A DNA stretch of 64,000 nucleotides, from contig CACVBU010001021.1 of the NCBI GenBank assembly GCA_902728285.1, positions 248,001 through 312,000 of the forward strand, read 5' to 3'. Origin of the DNA: Clytia hemisphaerica (lineage: Eukaryota; Cnidaria; Hydrozoa; Leptothecata; Clytiidae). Under the pieces are notes generated by a model. The model saw nothing but the letters and a program-made list of their open reading frames with translations. It had not been told where the DNA came from and did no database searches. Position numbers and translations under genes: made by a program. Positions 61,701 to 64,000 of the stretch are shown here, one piece after another (the first letter of the stretch is position 1; every line of letters starts with the position of its first letter).

Positions 61701-63771
61701 TACCCCCACGAAAATTTAATCTAAAGTTATTTCTTTAAGGAAATATTCACAAAAGAATGATAGAATAATGAAATGTTTTCCCTGTTTACAGTAAAAATTG
61801 GAAATTTGTCAAGAAGATTCAAAAATTTTAAACAATAACTAACGCTTTGAAATGCAAAAATACAAACATCTATACATACCAAGGTACATTCTTCAAGATC
61901 AAGCCTCTGCATGCTGTGACAACCACGGGCTAACGTAGAAAAGCCTGTATCTGTGAACTGTGAGCAGCGGGCAGCTTCTAAAGTCCTAGAGATGAAAATT
62001 ATATATAGAATTTCGTAGATAGTTTCTGAAAGTTAAAAAAGAAACAGCTTTGCAGGTAGAAGGTATACAACTCTATTACTTTACCATTGATCTTGATAAG
62101 TAGAGAATTTCTTTCAGATCGAAGAAACTTCTAGAAAGAATAAACATCTTACTTTAATTCATGGCAGCCATCAGCAATATATTTCAAGGTTTGATCAGTC
62201 AACGCCTCACATTCTGAAATATTGACGAACTCCAACGCGTTGCAATTGTCTCCCAAAGGTTTGATACCATTGTCAGTTATGTTCTATTGCAAAAAATATA
62301 CAAAATAAGGTTTAGTATTTATTTCAAAGAATTTAAGGAGCGCAGAAGACATAAAAAGAAACTTAAAAAAAAATAACCATTCATAGTTTCTAACCCCTAT
62401 ATTTAGGGGGTTCAAGTAAATTTCCAACGGGTTAATTTCCGGGGGTGGGTGAGTTTGTTTCTAGGAGGGGGTAATGAACAGATTGCATCTATGCACATTT
62501 TGAGTTTAGAACATTTTTCTCTGACAGTACATTCAACAAAGAGATAAGTGTCTCTTATTTGGCTAAAAACAAGAGAGGTGATTATCCTATGGTCACAAAA
62601 AGGAAAGTGAAAAAGAAGCGTTTCTCTTGGTATCAAAATAGAGCTTGCTTCAATATCAATACTTACAGTGCACCCTTGCAGAACAATCTTTTTCAATCCA
62701 CCACAGTGGACAGCCAGCACACGAAGACCTTCATCTCGTATCTGTAAAAAAACATCAAAAAAATAAAAAAATTATCATTATTACCAAGATAAGGGATCCC
62801 TGGAAATTAGATAAAGGAGAAAGACGAGGCTAAATTGAGAGGCATAATCAAGGCATAATCATATTAATTAAAGTCTATTCCAAAAAAAATTGACGATTCG
62901 CACGTTTTGATACATAGCTCTTGAAGAAGGAAAGATATAATCGAAAGTAATACCTCGTTGAAAAGATCAAGTGGAAGATTCTAAAACTCCAAAATAATTC
63001 AAAATTTCGAAAACGAAGATGGAACAAAAATCTTTTCGAGTCAAGAAAGATATGAAAAATCTGAAAACATATTTGAAATCAGCAAAGTTCCAAGTTTAGG
63101 AAAGGTATATTGTTGGTCTAGTGGAAAAAAAAAAAACATTTTTCATCATAATTTTCGAAATGTTTGACAGTCTTTTTTTTTTGGAACAAGAAACGAAATC
63201 TTCAATAAAGCAATGTATTTCACTCAAGGCATAAACATAAAACTGTATCAGATTGGTTAAAAAGAGTACAATTATATCTTGTATTTTACATGTACAAAAT
63301 ATAAATTGACGAAAAGTTGCTGCATTGTAGCGGTAGAAGCAAACTAACGCCACTTTGCTACAAAAGTGCCCTGCGCTTTTTTCCAACATAAAAAGTGCAT
63401 TTTTTGGGTCACTGATAAACCAGTTATCAGACATTTGCTTGTACAATATGAAAATAATTCACTCGTTCCGGATTTTCCGTATATTTTCCTCGCCTAAAGA
63501 CTCGAAAAATATTGTACGGAAAAATCTCGGAACTCGTGAAATATTTCTCATATTGTACTCACAACTGTCCGATAACTATTACGTATTTCACTCAAGGTAT
63601 AAAAATAAAACTGTATCATTAAAATATTTCTATATGCTGCTTACACTGACACATCCACTAGCAACCAAAAGTTCCAACGATGGACACCCATGGGCAATAG
63701 CTATCAGTCCAGCTGAGCTCACTTTCCTACACCATGCAATATTCAAATGCTCCAGTTTCGAACATCCAGAA
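58719..63771 (-). CDS. FBXL20: F-box/LRR-repeat protein of the FBXL2/FBXL20 type, C-terminal part (F-box exons beyond the right edge)
   Basis: Eight minus-strand exons: 63771-63645, 62741-62667, 62283-62153, 61985-61880, 61606-61550, 60668-60532, 59415-59340 and 58826-58719. They join in frame, all with GT-AG introns, to about 271 residues. The product is a run of cysteine-containing leucine-rich repeats (GCPSLELLVASGC, ITDNGIKPLGDNC, LEAARCSQFTDTGFSTLARGC, LDLEECTL, HCELITDEGI, IELDNCPLITD, LELYDCHNITRGGI), followed by the FBXL2/20 tail AYFAPVTPP. It ends CRCCEIL, a CaaX box. The family recruits substrates to SCF (SKP1-CUL1-F-box) ubiquitin ligases, and vertebrate FBXL2 is geranylgeranylated on its CaaX cysteine. 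The F-box and first repeats must lie right of 64000. FBXL2 and FBXL20 cannot be told apart here; an invertebrate pro-orthologue is likely, so the symbol is provisional. Confidence 0.92.
59938..60132. mobile_element. short TIR element (family D) in an FBXL intron, copy 1
   Basis: Left end AGACCTTTTTTATAAGAA, right end TTCTTATAAAACGTTTAGAC, with internal TTCTTAACTT phrases shared with the element at 61286-61541. Confidence 0.5.
61286..61541. mobile_element. short TIR element (family D) ending beside an exon, copy 2
   Basis: 256 bp, ends TTACACGTTGTTTTTTTATA and inverse of TTACACGTTTTTTATAAGAA. Its right end is 8 bases from the last base of the FBXL exon at 61550-61606. Confidence 0.65.
63421..63578. 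mobile_element. 158-bp palindromic MITE beside an FBXL exon
   Basis: Arms of about 62 bp: GTTATCAGACATTTGCTTGT against the inverse of GTTATCGGACAGTTGTGAGT, continuing ACAATATGA. It lies 66 bases from the exon edge at 63645. Confidence 0.75.
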
Positions 63772-64000
63772 CTAAAGCAAAAATGGTATATATCAATGGC
63801 AGATTAACCTATTAACACGTTGGCTGGAATAGAAAATACAAGTCGTTGCATTTGAATCCTTTGTCTTTTACGGCTATCAGATATGGTAGGTAAATCCTAG
63901 ACCTAGTCTATCTGACTAAGACCACCAATCGATGAAAGAGACCAGGGGAGAGACAAGACAAAAAGTTAATATATTAGATTTACCACGAATATGACAAAGC

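Overview
This is an AT-rich metazoan nuclear window, most likely from a cnidarian and plausibly a hydrozoan. The protein-coding genes are animal housekeeping genes with short GT-AG introns. The sequence between them is packed with terminal-inverted-repeat (TIR) transposon remnants. Every gene whose 5' end lies in the window has a splice acceptor 1 to 45 nt before its start codon, which resembles genomes that use spliced-leader trans-splicing. Species assignment is inference.

Layout. 1-6.5 kb, minus strand: ASNSD1 (one exon), then a small lysine-tailed hypothetical protein, then the 5' part of the spliceosomal helicase gene DDX42, which runs off the left edge. The three are head to tail with operon-like spacing. 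6.5-21.5 kb: about 15 kb with no recognised gene. It holds many TIR elements, a four-deep concentric nest (14.2-17.2 kb), and an element whose termini are tandem AGGTCA half-sites (17.6-18.7 kb). 21.5-26.8 kb, plus strand: API5 (two exons), MED10 and TIMM29 (one exon each). 26.8-39.9 kb: repeats only, including a 121-bp satellite of about 10 units, a 4.9-kb TIR element around it, and a piggyBac-like TTAA element.

40.1-54.9 kb, minus strand: NACA (alpha-NAC) in six coding exons, giving a 218-residue protein. A 7.95-kb intact BEL/Pao LTR retrotransposon sits in its fourth intron, in the opposite orientation, with a perfect 5-bp target duplication and LTRs that show no substitutions. The first NACA intron is filled with Harbinger-like and other short TIR elements, one of which carries a copy of an apparent gene 5' end. 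54.9-58.1 kb: no gene seen. 58.1-63.8 kb, minus strand: the leucine-rich-repeat and C-terminal exons of an FBXL2/FBXL20 F-box protein ending in a CaaX motif; its F-box exons lie beyond the right edge.

The genes do not form one pathway. They cover RNA splicing (DDX42), transcription (MED10), co-translational protein handling (NACA), mitochondrial import (TIMM29), survival signalling (API5), ubiquitin ligase targeting (FBXL) and an asparagine-synthetase-like enzyme (ASNSD1). Gene models were built by hand from conserved protein similarity and splice sites. All identifications rest on recognition of the translated sequence, without database searches.
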